Origin: [Clostridium] symbiosum
GTDB taxonomy: Bacteria; Bacillota; Clostridia; Lachnospirales; Lachnospiraceae
Reading direction: 5' to 3'
Assembly (NCBI GenBank): GCA_021769625.1
Contig: JAETSN010000048.1
Coordinates: 1 to 33,028 of the forward strand
DNA: 33,028 nt
Under the pieces are notes generated by a model that searched no databases, was not told the origin of the DNA, and worked only from the letters and a program-made list of their open reading frames with translations. The position numbers and the translations under genes are program-made. Below, in pieces: positions 1 through 9,400 of this stretch. The number at the start of each line of letters is the position of its first letter. Position 1 is the stretch's first letter.

Positions 1-590
1 GTGGCATAGTCTCAAATAGGTGTTCCTCCCATTCCAGATATGGGCTGGTTCTATTTTCATGCCAATTTTTACAAAATCTTTCTTTTAAGTGCAGTTATTG
101 CGAATTAATAACATATTTCTCTTTCAAATTATTCAGCATGCTGTATTTAACCATTCCTTTTAATTGCATCCTTCCAACTACAATTCCAAGAGCAATTCCC
201 TGAACTTTTGCAAATAGAAGAATACTTCCCTCGGAATAATCCTTATTTCTTCTAATACTTCAAAATCTTCAGAAGCAATCAGTGTATCACCAGACCATTT
301 ATCAGCCGCCTTCTCATCATCTTCAGATACCCAATGCGGTCAAGCATCTGGCAGACCTCCACAAAACGGTCATCCGGATCATCTATTGGTGTTTTGAGGC
401 ATACCAAACCTTCCATTTTTCCAACAGATGTAGATATTCAGTCAGCACGCAGAAACACATCACTTCATCCTCCCAAAACTGTTGGATGTATGGTCGTTTA
501 GGTTCGTGGGAAGCTACCACAGCCTGCCCCGACTCAGTAGATATGCCGAAGTCTGCAGGCAGCCTCTGTGCCACTTCGTAGCTACTAAGG
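1..590 (-). pseudogene. Decayed gene of unknown function, runs off the left edge
   Basis: Reading the minus strand from about 590 down, protein-like sequence continues but changes frame repeatedly. One frame begins with LSSYEVAQRLPADFG and stops at 383. A second carries DDPDDRFVEVCQMLDRIG (about 400-335). A third continues with SEDDEKAADKWSGDTL and stops at 178. A fourth carries KVQGIALGIVVGRMQLKG, meets a TAA at 95-97, and goes on in the same frame with SPYLEWEEHLFETMP to the window edge. The mix of frameshifts and a nonsense codon suggests a broken gene rather than non-coding DNA. I do not recognise the family. It lies next to the accessory operon and is probably debris of the same mobile region. 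Joining the frames is my inference. Confidence 0.33.
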
Positions 591-703
591 CCAAACGACT
601 TTCAACCGAAAAATCCGATACTTCTGCCAAAAAAAGAAATCGTCCTCTAAATTTTTGCAAAAATGCAAAATACGCAGAGCGGCGAATGTTCACAATATGC
701 ACC

Positions 704-732
704 TTGATATTGTTCCGCAAATAGAATATAAT
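704..732 (+). promoter_or_regulatory. Sigma-A promoter of the accessory operon
   Basis: TTGATA at 704-709 and TATAAT at 727-732 are separated by 17 bases, a near-consensus vegetative promoter. Transcription would start near 739, about 27 bases before the GTG start of the small HTH gene. No other promoter of this quality is visible before the four large genes, so it may drive the whole locus. Confidence 0.75.
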
Positions 733-765
733 GTTGTCAGATTTAGACGAAAAGGGGTGTTGTTG

Positions 766-972
766 GTGCGTTATTTATCAACTTTTGAGGTGGCGGAGAA
801 ATGGGGGATTTCTCCTCGTCGTGTGGGTGTTCTCTGTAGCCAAAACCGCATCCCCGGTGCACAGCAAGCAGGAAGCCGCTGGATTATCCCAGAGGATGCA
901 GAGAAGCCTACTGATGCTAGAATCAAAAGCGGCAAATATATCAACACAAAAAATAAGGAAAATAAGACATAA
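766..972 (+). CDS. Small helix-turn-helix DNA-binding protein (MerR/excisionase-like HTH_17)
   Basis: A 68-aa protein whose first 50 residues form a MerR/excisionase-type winged helix-turn-helix: YLSTFEVAEKWGISPRRV is the recognition unit and GSRWIIPEDA the wing. The C-terminus is short, basic and polar (KYINTKNKENKT). I chose the GTG at 766 because AAAGGGG at 751-757 lies 8 bases upstream and because the HTH starts immediately after it; the longer reading upstream has no such site and crosses the promoter. From memory, this family often sits in front of accessory and defence genes in Lachnospiraceae, so it probably regulates the operon that follows. It is the first gene after the promoter and ends 3 bases before the next start. 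The DNA-binding role is secure from the motif; its target is inferred. Confidence 0.75.
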   Translation: MRYLSTFEVAEKWGISPRRVGVLCSQNRIPGAQQAGSRWIIPEDAEKPTDARIKSGKYINTKNKENKT

Positions 973-975
973 CGA

Positions 976-1167
976 ATGGAGAATACATTTTTGCCTAGTA
1001 CTATCAGACAGCGGCTTGCCAATCTGATGAAATATCACAAGGTATCTCAGACTAATCTTGCGTTAAAAATTGGATGTGCTAAAAACTTACTCATCCGTTT
1101 CCTGACCGGAAGGACGGACGAGATCGGTGACAAAAACATCAAGGAGGAACGCATATGGCTTCACTAA
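976..1167 (+). pseudogene. Truncated XRE-family helix-turn-helix regulator
   Basis: A 63-aa reading frame. Residues 8-55 resemble the start of an XRE (Cro/CI) HTH: helix 1 IRQRLANLMKYHK, then SQTNLALKIG and the recognition helix with RFLTGRT. Relatives I recall continue through two further helices (a 'GDENIIRIA...FNVSTDFLLG' segment). Here the protein breaks off after GDKNI with only eight more residues. The lost end coincides with the AAGGAGG site and ATG of the next gene, which overlaps this frame by 13 bases. It could be a remnant left when the large operon was joined on, or a short peptide kept for translational coupling. Full DNA binding by the truncated domain is doubtful. Confidence 0.55.
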
Positions 1168-2711
1168 CACACGTCTGTATGTGGTCAAACAACGTCTGGG
1201 AACCGATTACTGCGGAACAAGCCGCCAAGTTGCATCCAGATGGGGGTGGAACCGTATCTGCTCATAGTGGTCTGTTCATGTGTGAACTCTGTGGACAGTA
1301 TGTTATTCTTACTGACGGAGATATTAGGAGACGCTATTTCAAACATAGTGCTTATGAAAAAAGCAAAGATTGCCCTGAACGTACATCCAGAGCTGGCTAT
1401 TCAATCTCTTACAGTTCTCAGGAACACGATTTACCAATCCGTATTACAGGTGTATCCTCATCTTCCTTCAGATTTGAGGTCGGTTTAATTCGTGCTCCAA
1501 TAAGTTCCCTCAATAAAGACTTCCGTATAGAAATCAAACCAAAGGGAGTATCTGATATAAGCTATGTGTTCACTAAGGAGCGACTGAACTACGACAAAAT
1601 TACATATCTTTCTATCGGTGAAAGGCCATTTGAAAAATATATTCTTAGTTTTCAAAATGGAAGCGATAAATTGCATGAATTCTGGCCGCCAGAAATCAAA
1701 GGCATTGATCCCGAAGGCACATTGTTTGAAAAACCTTCCGGCAAAAAACTCTCATCTGATGCCGATGTTGAGATTGAAAAAGAATACTATCTGCTAAAAC
1801 GCGGCATCTATAAAAAGTCATACAGCAGCATGCGGATTGTAGAAATTATGCAAAAGCGGATCGGGCGGGAAACTTGGACCCTCTATGTGGTTTCTGCATC
1901 TGCACTTAACGAAGATGCCGCCCGATTCTATCTTGACTTCCATTGCCGCCTGACAGAGCGCCCTGTTTCATTGCAACCAGTATGGCCACTATTTGTTGAA
2001 GGTAATTACATAGTTAAGCATAATCAAAACAGTATGTATATGCTTGTCGATGGTAATGTAGCTCTAGTTAAAACCTTCCCCCATGTAACAGTTAATCCGC
2101 TAAATGATAATATACCTAAACTATATGAGGTGCCCTGTTCTAGCAGACAACAGTTAATATCTGTCGGTCGTACTCAAGCATTACAATATACATATTTTTG
2201 GAAAGAACCCCTTGACCAGGTGGAGTTGCATCCAAAAGTTTCAGTAACCGATCTTTCAGGTGTTAAGGTTGATCCTGGCGAAACCAATACTCTACCACGC
2301 AACAAAACACTGCGCTTCAAATCAACATTTGATGGCGAACTTATTATCTTCAACAATAATCGTGTTGTAGATAAGCGAAAAATATCTGCTGACAAAACAA
2401 TTGAGTTAGACGGACTAGCCTACAATTTAAGCGTTAAAGTTGTCATCGGTCTTGATGTTATCTGGGAAATCAATTTCAAGAAACAACAGCCTCTCGCTGC
2501 AAAGGACGAAATTGAAATTCTGAAACATATTACTCAGGTATCAGGGGTAACAATCCCGGCCCCGCACTCTTTGTATAATATGTTAGCGGGCATGAATTGC
2601 TATCCGCAGATACGCCAATGGGTACGAAAATGTATTAAGAACGGCATCATTTATGAGCAATCTTACCGCAAATTGCAGATGGTCTATCGTAGCATGAATA
2701 CGAATAGATAA
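1155..2711 (+). CDS. Defence-operon protein with CoiA-like zinc motif, unknown function
   Basis: A 518-aa soluble protein with no signal peptide or membrane segment. Near the N-terminus are C43-x2-C46, H64 and C73, the last two in a KHSAYEKSKDCPER segment. This CxxC...H...C arrangement resembles the zinc-binding N-terminal domain of CoiA-like competence proteins, which precedes a nuclease domain there. I see no nuclease motif in the rest. Residues 90-450 look beta-rich, and the last 70 residues are helical and basic (IRQWVRKCIKNG). The ATG at 1155 follows AAGGAGG at 1140-1146. It is the first large gene of the four-gene operon, and the Shine-Dalgarno of the next gene overlaps its stop codon. 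It may be a nucleic-acid-sensing or adaptor subunit for the helicase; this is inference from context and the zinc motif only. Confidence 0.72.
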   Translation: MASLTHVCMWSNNVWEPITAEQAAKLHPDGGGTVSAHSGLFMCELCGQYVILTDGDIRRRYFKHSAYEKSKDCPERTSRAGYSISYSSQEHDLPIRITGVSSSSFRFEVGLIRAPISSLNKDFRIEIKPKGVSDISYVFTKERLNYDKITYLSIGERPFEKYILSFQNGSDKLHEFWPPEIKGIDPEGTLFEKPSGKKLSSDADVEIEKEYYLLKRGIYKKSYSSMRIVEIMQKRIGRETWTLYVVSASALNEDAARFYLDFHCRLTERPVSLQPVWPLFVEGNYIVKHNQNSMYMLVDGNVALVKTFPHVTVNPLNDNIPKLYEVPCSSRQQLISVGRTQALQYTYFWKEPLDQVELHPKVSVTDLSGVKVDPGETNTLPRNKTLRFKSTFDGELIIFNNNRVVDKRKISADKTIELDGLAYNLSVKVVIGLDVIWEINFKKQQPLAAKDEIEILKHITQVSGVTIPAPHSLYNMLAGMNCYPQIRQWVRKCIKNGIIYEQSYRKLQMVYRSMNTNR

Positions 2712-2721
2712 GGAGATACAT

Positions 2722-5487
2722 ATGAATTACGTCGGCGTTCTTACTCGGGAAGAAAAATCGATCCTATGCGAAATCATCACCGGTAGAGATTTCAAAGAGC
2801 TCTTTATGAGAAACGAAAAAGAATTCTCGAAAATTCGAAAAGGATTCAGAGCTAAATCATTGACAGAACAGCAAGCTCTATCAATTGCCATAGCCAATGT
2901 TGACAAGCCCTTTATCGCAATGTGGGTTAATACAAGGGTAGATATCTGGCTCAAGGAAATTCAGAAAAACATAGAGAAGTTAGAAGGAGAAGGTTCGGCC
3001 CATGACATGGCTCTGGCAGCGGCCATGCTTGACTCCTTCTTTATCAATAATGTCGATTTATACCTAAAACTCGCAGAAAAGTCTTTGGATGTGGATGCCC
3101 GTTCTGACCTTCATAAAAGAATGGAAAGTATCAAATCTGAGCGTGCGAGGAATGCTGAAATGGCTGGCCGCATTAAAAATATGGAAGAGGAAAAACGTCA
3201 TCTGCTCGATCAAATCGAAACCGTTCAGCAGAGTATTATTGCTATAAAGGCAAAATATGAACAAAAAATACAAGAAATTGAACAGGAAAAAAGCCAATTG
3301 GAGTCCTTGTTGACTGAGGCACAAGAGAGAATTACTGAATTGCAGACCGCTCCTACCGCTGTCACAAGTGATGATGCAGATTATCTCGCACATTTTGATG
3401 ATACGGATACTTCTGTTCTGCCTTCTGTCGACAGTGATGAAATTGTGTCTTTATGTGGGGTTATCTCAGATTACAATGGACAAAAATGGCTTATTCGTTA
3501 TGCGGATTTGGGTAATAATGGACACTATCATATTTTTCAAAAAAGCGAAGATGCTCTACCTCACTTTACAAATAGAGACAAGCTTTTCTGTAAGGATGGT
3601 TCCTCCAAGGACGGTTTCTATGGCATTTGGACGTGGTCGGCAACTCCAAACGAGAAGGATCCTTCCAAAGATTATATATTATCGCAGTACAACATGGATC
3701 TTGATGCCATTGAAATCATTACCATTTCAGAAGCATCAAACCTTGATGATCTGATCAACCTGCTGAAAAACGGAATCGAATGTCATCTTCACAGTCGTAG
3801 AGTCATATTCGCCATTTGCACATCCAAGGAACAGTATACTGGTGTTCTGTGCAAAACCAAAGAACTCAAGATGGTTAATGGAATGACTGCTTTTGCTGAA
3901 GAAAGCATTGAAGTACCTGTATACGAATTTACCGAGGATGTCATTTTACGTTTGGAAAATGGTTTTTCTTTCTATGGAAATGCATTTGTTGGCATTCCGA
4001 GCAAACTTTATCATTTGAAGAGTCCGCTTGATATTGTAAGGGATGTCGTTCTTTCTTCAATTTCTTGGACAACATACAAGACAAGGAGTGTGACTCGCTC
4101 TGAATATAGAACTTTTAAGGATTTTCTTGACGGAATTCCAGTTGATGACATAACATGCAAAATACAAACTGTTTGCCGCTGTTCCAATCCTGCCGCGAAA
4201 AATTTGTTGGATGAATTCCTAAAGGTGGTATGGAAATATATTGATGGTGCCAGCTTGGAAGATGAGATAATTCTCTCAGTTCTTTCTGCAAATATTGAAC
4301 TTCAGGAAAGAACAAAAACACTTATTCGCACAGATTGGGAAGCGGAGAACAAGAGCTTATTGGCTGAAACTCAGGAGAAACTTGATTCACTTGACGCTGA
4401 GTTGAACACTACTGCCGCTCGTTTAACCGAAGCACAAGAAGCGCTTCATAAAACCCAATTAGAGGAAAAACGCCTTGCCGGAATTATAACTGAAAAAGAA
4501 AAACTGGCTGAGAATGTCGAAAAAGCAGTCGCCGAAAAAATCCAAAGAGCCCAGAAAAATGTAGCAGATTTTATCGCAAATATGGCATTTGTTGGTGGAC
4601 AACCGATTCAAGTTGCAGACACAAAGACTTCTGCCACAGTTGAGGTTTCGTCCAAACCTGCTGTTACCCCATATCACACTTTTTCAGCATTTGAGGACCT
4701 GGATGATCTCGAACCTCATCACTCCTGGGCAGATGTGATTAATACAGTTGCATTTGAATTCGGAGAGGCTGGTGTAGCAGAAAAATACAGAAACGGCTTA
4801 GCCGCGTTCCTCTGCGCTGCCTATATTAAAAAGCAGCCCATTCTCCTTGTTGGTCCTAATGCGATCGACATTGTCCAAGCATTTAGCGCAGCTGTAACGT
4901 GTCATAAGTATGGAATGCTCTGCTGTGAGGGCAGCTATAGCGATCAGGTAATCGCAGAAATCGGTGCCGATGGCGAAAACATCGTGATTGTCAACAATCT
5001 TTTTGCAAGTGGCTGGATGAACAGGCTTCCAGAGATTTTTTCTCAAAATGATATTTTCTATGTTGTTACCCATCCGTATGCAGAAGATATTCAGGTTGAG
5101 CCCAAGAGCCTGTATGGATTCATGCTACCGCTATTTTCGGAGTTTTTTGTGGATAAAAAAGCTACAGGCAAATATTATGGAGGCTATTTTGCTGATGACT
5201 TCAAAACCTACTCAGCACCAAAGGACGCACGTACAGATTTAAGAGTCCTTTCAAAATTTCCGCTGAGCCCTTTAGTCAAAAACCAAATCAATTGCCTTGT
5301 TACTACAATGCATGGCATATACTCTACAACAACAGCGGATGAGGAGTTCTTGTTTGCTATTCTCCCTATTGCTTATGCGTCACTGGCATTTAACGCGCTC
5401 ACAGAGGCGATTGCTGATTCACAGAAAGGTATCGCCATTTCTGCAAGCCTTAAGCGTGACCTACAATATGTTTTAGGAGAAATCTGA
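2722..5487 (+). CDS. Coiled-coil protein with degenerate AAA-like C-terminal domain
   Basis: A 921-aa protein. Residues 1-125 are helical. A long coiled coil spans about 130-215 (heptad-like runs such as KNMEEEKRHLLDQIE), a mixed domain covers about 220-540, and a second coiled coil about 545-630. The C-terminal 220 residues look like an AAA-type nucleotide-binding fold: hydrophobic strand then LLVGPNA at 708-714 where a P-loop would be, and later ENIVIVNN where Walker B would be. The P-loop lacks the Gly-Lys-Ser/Thr and the Walker B position has asparagines, so ATP hydrolysis is unlikely. The Shine-Dalgarno AAGGAGATA begins in the stop codon of the preceding gene, and the stop overlaps the next ATG by one base (TGATG). 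A structural, oligomerising subunit is my best guess; I do not recognise the family. Confidence 0.75.
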   Translation: MNYVGVLTREEKSILCEIITGRDFKELFMRNEKEFSKIRKGFRAKSLTEQQALSIAIANVDKPFIAMWVNTRVDIWLKEIQKNIEKLEGEGSAHDMALAAAMLDSFFINNVDLYLKLAEKSLDVDARSDLHKRMESIKSERARNAEMAGRIKNMEEEKRHLLDQIETVQQSIIAIKAKYEQKIQEIEQEKSQLESLLTEAQERITELQTAPTAVTSDDADYLAHFDDTDTSVLPSVDSDEIVSLCGVISDYNGQKWLIRYADLGNNGHYHIFQKSEDALPHFTNRDKLFCKDGSSKDGFYGIWTWSATPNEKDPSKDYILSQYNMDLDAIEIITISEASNLDDLINLLKNGIECHLHSRRVIFAICTSKEQYTGVLCKTKELKMVNGMTAFAEESIEVPVYEFTEDVILRLENGFSFYGNAFVGIPSKLYHLKSPLDIVRDVVLSSISWTTYKTRSVTRSEYRTFKDFLDGIPVDDITCKIQTVCRCSNPAAKNLLDEFLKVVWKYIDGASLEDEIILSVLSANIELQERTKTLIRTDWEAENKSLLAETQEKLDSLDAELNTTAARLTEAQEALHKTQLEEKRLAGIITEKEKLAENVEKAVAEKIQRAQKNVADFIANMAFVGGQPIQVADTKTSATVEVSSKPAVTPYHTFSAFEDLDDLEPHHSWADVINTVAFEFGEAGVAEKYRNGLAAFLCAAYIKKQPILLVGPNAIDIVQAFSAAVTCHKYGMLCCEGSYSDQVIAEIGADGENIVIVNNLFASGWMNRLPEIFSQNDIFYVVTHPYAEDIQVEPKSLYGFMLPLFSEFFVDKKATGKYYGGYFADDFKTYSAPKDARTDLRVLSKFPLSPLVKNQINCLVTTMHGIYSTTTADEEFLFAILPIAYASLAFNALTEAIADSQKGIAISASLKRDLQYVLGEI

Positions 5488-6497
5488 TGAACAAATATAA
5501 CAGACTGCTTTCAACAGCAGCGCACAAGTATTACATCCATAAAGGAACACTAGAATCAGAGAACGATTGGAAAGCTCGTCTGGTTTATAGTATTTGTGGA
5601 ATGATGGCTTATGCTTCGCTCTGGGACAATCTGGAAGAAGAACCCATTTCCATTGTGCATTTAAAAAGAAAAGTTTGCAGAATGCTTGCAAATTACAAAT
5701 CAATGTACCCAGAGCTTTCTGGCCACTTACCATATGTTTCTAAGAAATTAGAGGATGAGATTGCAAACCAATTCTTAAGCACAGGAGTAGTTTATCACTG
5801 TCTCAACCGAATAGCTCCATCAATGAAGCATGAAGAACTGTTCAGTGATATCTTATTTCAAAGAGGTATTGCTCTGGATAGTATCTCCTGTGTCTCCGGT
5901 ATTGGTTTTTATTCAAAACAGGAAGGAGCAACAAATCCGGATAGAATAAAAACAATGTTTGGTCTCGAACATGAGACTTTACAGGCATTGTGGTGCGCAA
6001 CGCTATCTGCTGCTTCCTGGAAATCCAATCTGTCGTTTGAGCAAAATACAGAGTACCTCCGCTTAAAACCGCCTTTCTATCAAGGAGACTGGGTAAACAA
6101 ACCCGATACGACCGGTACAGTTTCGATCCTTCGAACCAGAATGAAAGGTTCACACTTATACTATCTTTACCGCTATTCTGATGCAATGATAGAAGTCAGT
6201 CCACTACCACAGTGGCAGGTTGAGTCCTACAATTACAGATTGCTTGCATGCGCCTGTCTCTCAACCTATGGAACATTGCCGCCAATAGAGTATTTCGAGG
6301 ATGGAGCATTAGTCCATGTACATATGAATTATTTGCTCCCACCACATGAACTTGAGTTTTTGAAACTCTACAGTTGGCCTGAGACATGCACATCACTCCC
6401 GTGCGATTTTAGGCGAAAAACCTCAATAGAAGTCTTTACAGCCATTAAGAATCTTCTATCTGATGAGGGGTATGAATTTAAAGGAGGGACAATCTGA
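5487..6497 (+). CDS. Unknown defence-operon subunit (336 aa)
   Basis: A 336-aa protein without signal peptide, membrane helix or recognisable catalytic motif. It is mostly helical in the first 130 residues and mixed afterwards, with aromatic-rich stretches (FYQGDWVNKPD, SHLYYLYRYSD). Its ATG shares one base with the stop of the upstream gene, and its own stop shares one base with the ATG of the helicase gene, so all three are probably translated in a coupled way and made in similar amounts. That placement argues for a dedicated partner of the helicase or the coiled-coil protein. Size and position loosely recall the accessory subunits of Druantia operons, but I cannot assign homology from the sequence alone. 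Confidence 0.72.
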   Translation: MNKYNRLLSTAAHKYYIHKGTLESENDWKARLVYSICGMMAYASLWDNLEEEPISIVHLKRKVCRMLANYKSMYPELSGHLPYVSKKLEDEIANQFLSTGVVYHCLNRIAPSMKHEELFSDILFQRGIALDSISCVSGIGFYSKQEGATNPDRIKTMFGLEHETLQALWCATLSAASWKSNLSFEQNTEYLRLKPPFYQGDWVNKPDTTGTVSILRTRMKGSHLYYLYRYSDAMIEVSPLPQWQVESYNYRLLACACLSTYGTLPPIEYFEDGALVHVHMNYLLPPHELEFLKLYSWPETCTSLPCDFRRKTSIEVFTAIKNLLSDEGYEFKGGTI

Positions 6498-9400
6498 TGC
6501 CAAACGGAGCAAATTCTATTCATAAGCAGTTGCGAACGGAGCTTGAAGACTATATTAAATCACAGTATTTCGGAAAGTCTCCTCTTCTGCTATCTGCCTT
6601 AAGTGATCATATTGATGATGAGGGACTGCTTTACCAGAAACCCTTTATTGAGTCATCCCCAGCATATGTTACTGTACCAAACGGTATTGAGACAGCATCC
6701 ATCCAACCTTGGATGAAAGATTATTTCTTACAGTTGGCGGAGGCTGAAATCGGAGTTTTTCCATCTCCATTTGCTCACCAGATATCTGCACTTGAAGCAG
6801 CAACCAGAGGGGAAGATTTGTTTGTTTCAACTGGTACTGGTTCAGGTAAAACAGAGTGTTTTATGTGGCCACTTCTTGCGAAAATGGCTACTGAAGCAAG
6901 AAACTCCAAAGAATCATGGGCAAAACGAGGTGTTCGCACAATTGTTATGTATCCCATGAATGCCCTGGTTTCAGATCAGATTAGCCGCCTTAGAAGGATG
7001 ATCGGAGATCCTGATAAGAAGTTTATTAAGATATTCAGAAATACCTGTGGTGACGAAGTTCGCCGTCCCCAGTTTGGTATGTATACTGGACGAACTCCGT
7101 ACCCTGGAGCGCAGCCTTCTACAGAACAGGACAGAAAACTTGTAAAAACCTTGGCAAGAATATCTTTCCCGCAAAATGATTCCGAAAAAGAATACTTCAA
7201 TCACCTTCTCGAAGATGGAAAGATCCCTGCAAAGGCAGATATGCATCAGTTCCTGCAAGGACTTCATGAGAGTAGGCATATTCCAAACGATGAGGATGCA
7301 GAGCTGATAACCCGATTTGAAATGCAACAATTCTGCCCAGACATTCTCATCACAAACTACTCTATGCTGGAATACATGCTACTACGTCCCAGAGAACAGA
7401 AAATTTGGGATGATACCCGCAAGTGGCTTGCTTCAAACAACGAGAACAACTTGCTGTTTGTTATTGATGAAGCACATATGTACCGTGGTTCATCAGGCGG
7501 TGAAGTTGCGTTACTGATTCGCAGACTTTTCCATAAGCTTGGTATCAGCCGCAACCGTGTGCAATTTATACTCACAACCGCAAGTATGCCAAACAAGAAT
7601 CAGCAAGACGTTGATTCAATTATGAAGTTTGCAAATGAACTTACCGCTTCCGACAAAGCGACCCGGTTCTGCTATCTCACCGGCGAAAGAGAAGTCATCG
7701 ATGGTCAGTTGAAATATGACATACCCACCGAGCTTCTCTTAAGCTCAGATCCTAGCCAATTTGAGGACAAGGATGAATTGAAGCTTTCTGCGCTCTTGTC
7801 GTTCTGGCACCAGTTGGAAGGTTTTGACCATAACATCAACTCCTTAAAAGCAATCTGCAACTGGATGTATGACAATCTTGTTTATTATCGTCCGTTCCAT
7901 GAACTCCTTAAGTATTGTCGCGGAAATGCAGTATCTCTGGGAGAATTGTCTTCTGGCATCTTCCCGGATCTTGATCAGAAAAATGCGTTAAAAGCGGTCA
8001 GCGTCCTTCTGGCAATTGCACCGCATGCAAAAAACGCCAAAGGTTCTGTCCTTTTCCCTGCACGTATGCACATGCTTTTCAAGGGCATTTCCGGAGTTTA
8101 TGCCTGCGCCAATGCTAATTGCAACTGTTCTCATTCGGAAGGAGGTCTCACTTTAGGTGAAATCTATTTGTCCGATGGTAATTTAATTTGCCCCCATTGT
8201 GGCAGTGTTGTATATGAACTTTACAACGACAGACGTTGTGGTGCGCTATTCTTCAAGGGCTATGTCCTTAAAGATGACCCAGAGCTTCATGGAAATGTAT
8301 ACCTGTGGCGCTACCCCGGTCAGTTAATGGACCGCAGGATGAAAGAAGTACATCTGTTTATCCCAACTGACGATTTTGAGTTGCCTGCAAAACAGGGAAA
8401 AAACGCCATCAAGCCATGTTATCTTGATGTCAAGAGCGGGTTTGTTAATTTTACAGATGACTCTTCCGCTGGGAAGTCATGGATTAGAAAGCTGTATTAC
8501 TGCAACTATTCTGCAAAAGGCAGACCGCAGATCATTACCTTCCCGACTTGCCCACATTGCAGGCATCAACTTTCTACATCGCAGCTTACCTCATTTAGCA
8601 CTCGAGGTAATCAGTCTTTCTTCAACTTGATCAAGTCGCAATTCCAACTGCAACCTACTGTACCAGGAAAAGACGATAATCCTGATCGGTTTCCTAACGA
8701 GGGACGCAAAGTTTTGCTTTTCTCTGATAGCCGTCAACGTGCTGCAAAACTGGCCAGAGATATGTCTGATGCTTCGGATATTTCCGCTGCAAGGCAGTTG
8801 TTTGCAATAGCGATCAAAACAATGGAAGGGCAAGCAGTTGAGCAATCCATGAATACGCTGTACGATTATTTCTGCCTTGCAGCCGCTCAGCATCATGTGC
8901 AGATGTTCCATGCCGATGAACGCACAAAATTCGCTGAAGATTGTGCTTCTGCGCTGAATAATTACAATCGATGCGTAAAACGTGGAAGAGACTACGCTCC
9001 GCGATTTACTATTGCGAACGCGCCAGTACAGATGCAAGAATACCTTCTTCGATTGTTTGCTGGAGGTTATAACACTTTGTATGACTCCGCTACGAGCTGG
9101 ATTGAACCTACCGATCAGGCACTTTTTGATGCTGTCGATGCTCTTGGGGAAAACCATGTAATAGTCACTGATGAAGAGTTTATTGATTTCTTCAATGCTT
9201 GGATTCTATCAATCTGTGATATGTCTACCGCCCTTGGCCATACCATCAATGATACAGTTCGATTGAAGGTTCGCCCAAATCACGGTGGTTATGGGCTTGA
9301 TAAAGATTGGGGGTTTTCAAAGGTCATGCGAAAGATCATGGGGTGGAGCGACGGAGATGAAACTGAGATGACTTGGAAACGAGTATTGAGAGAAGCGTTC

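Noticed and set aside
1-650. Direct repeat of the rlmD 3' end as the second attachment site
   Set aside because: No copy of the rlmD terminal sequence was seen; the other element end is probably outside the window.
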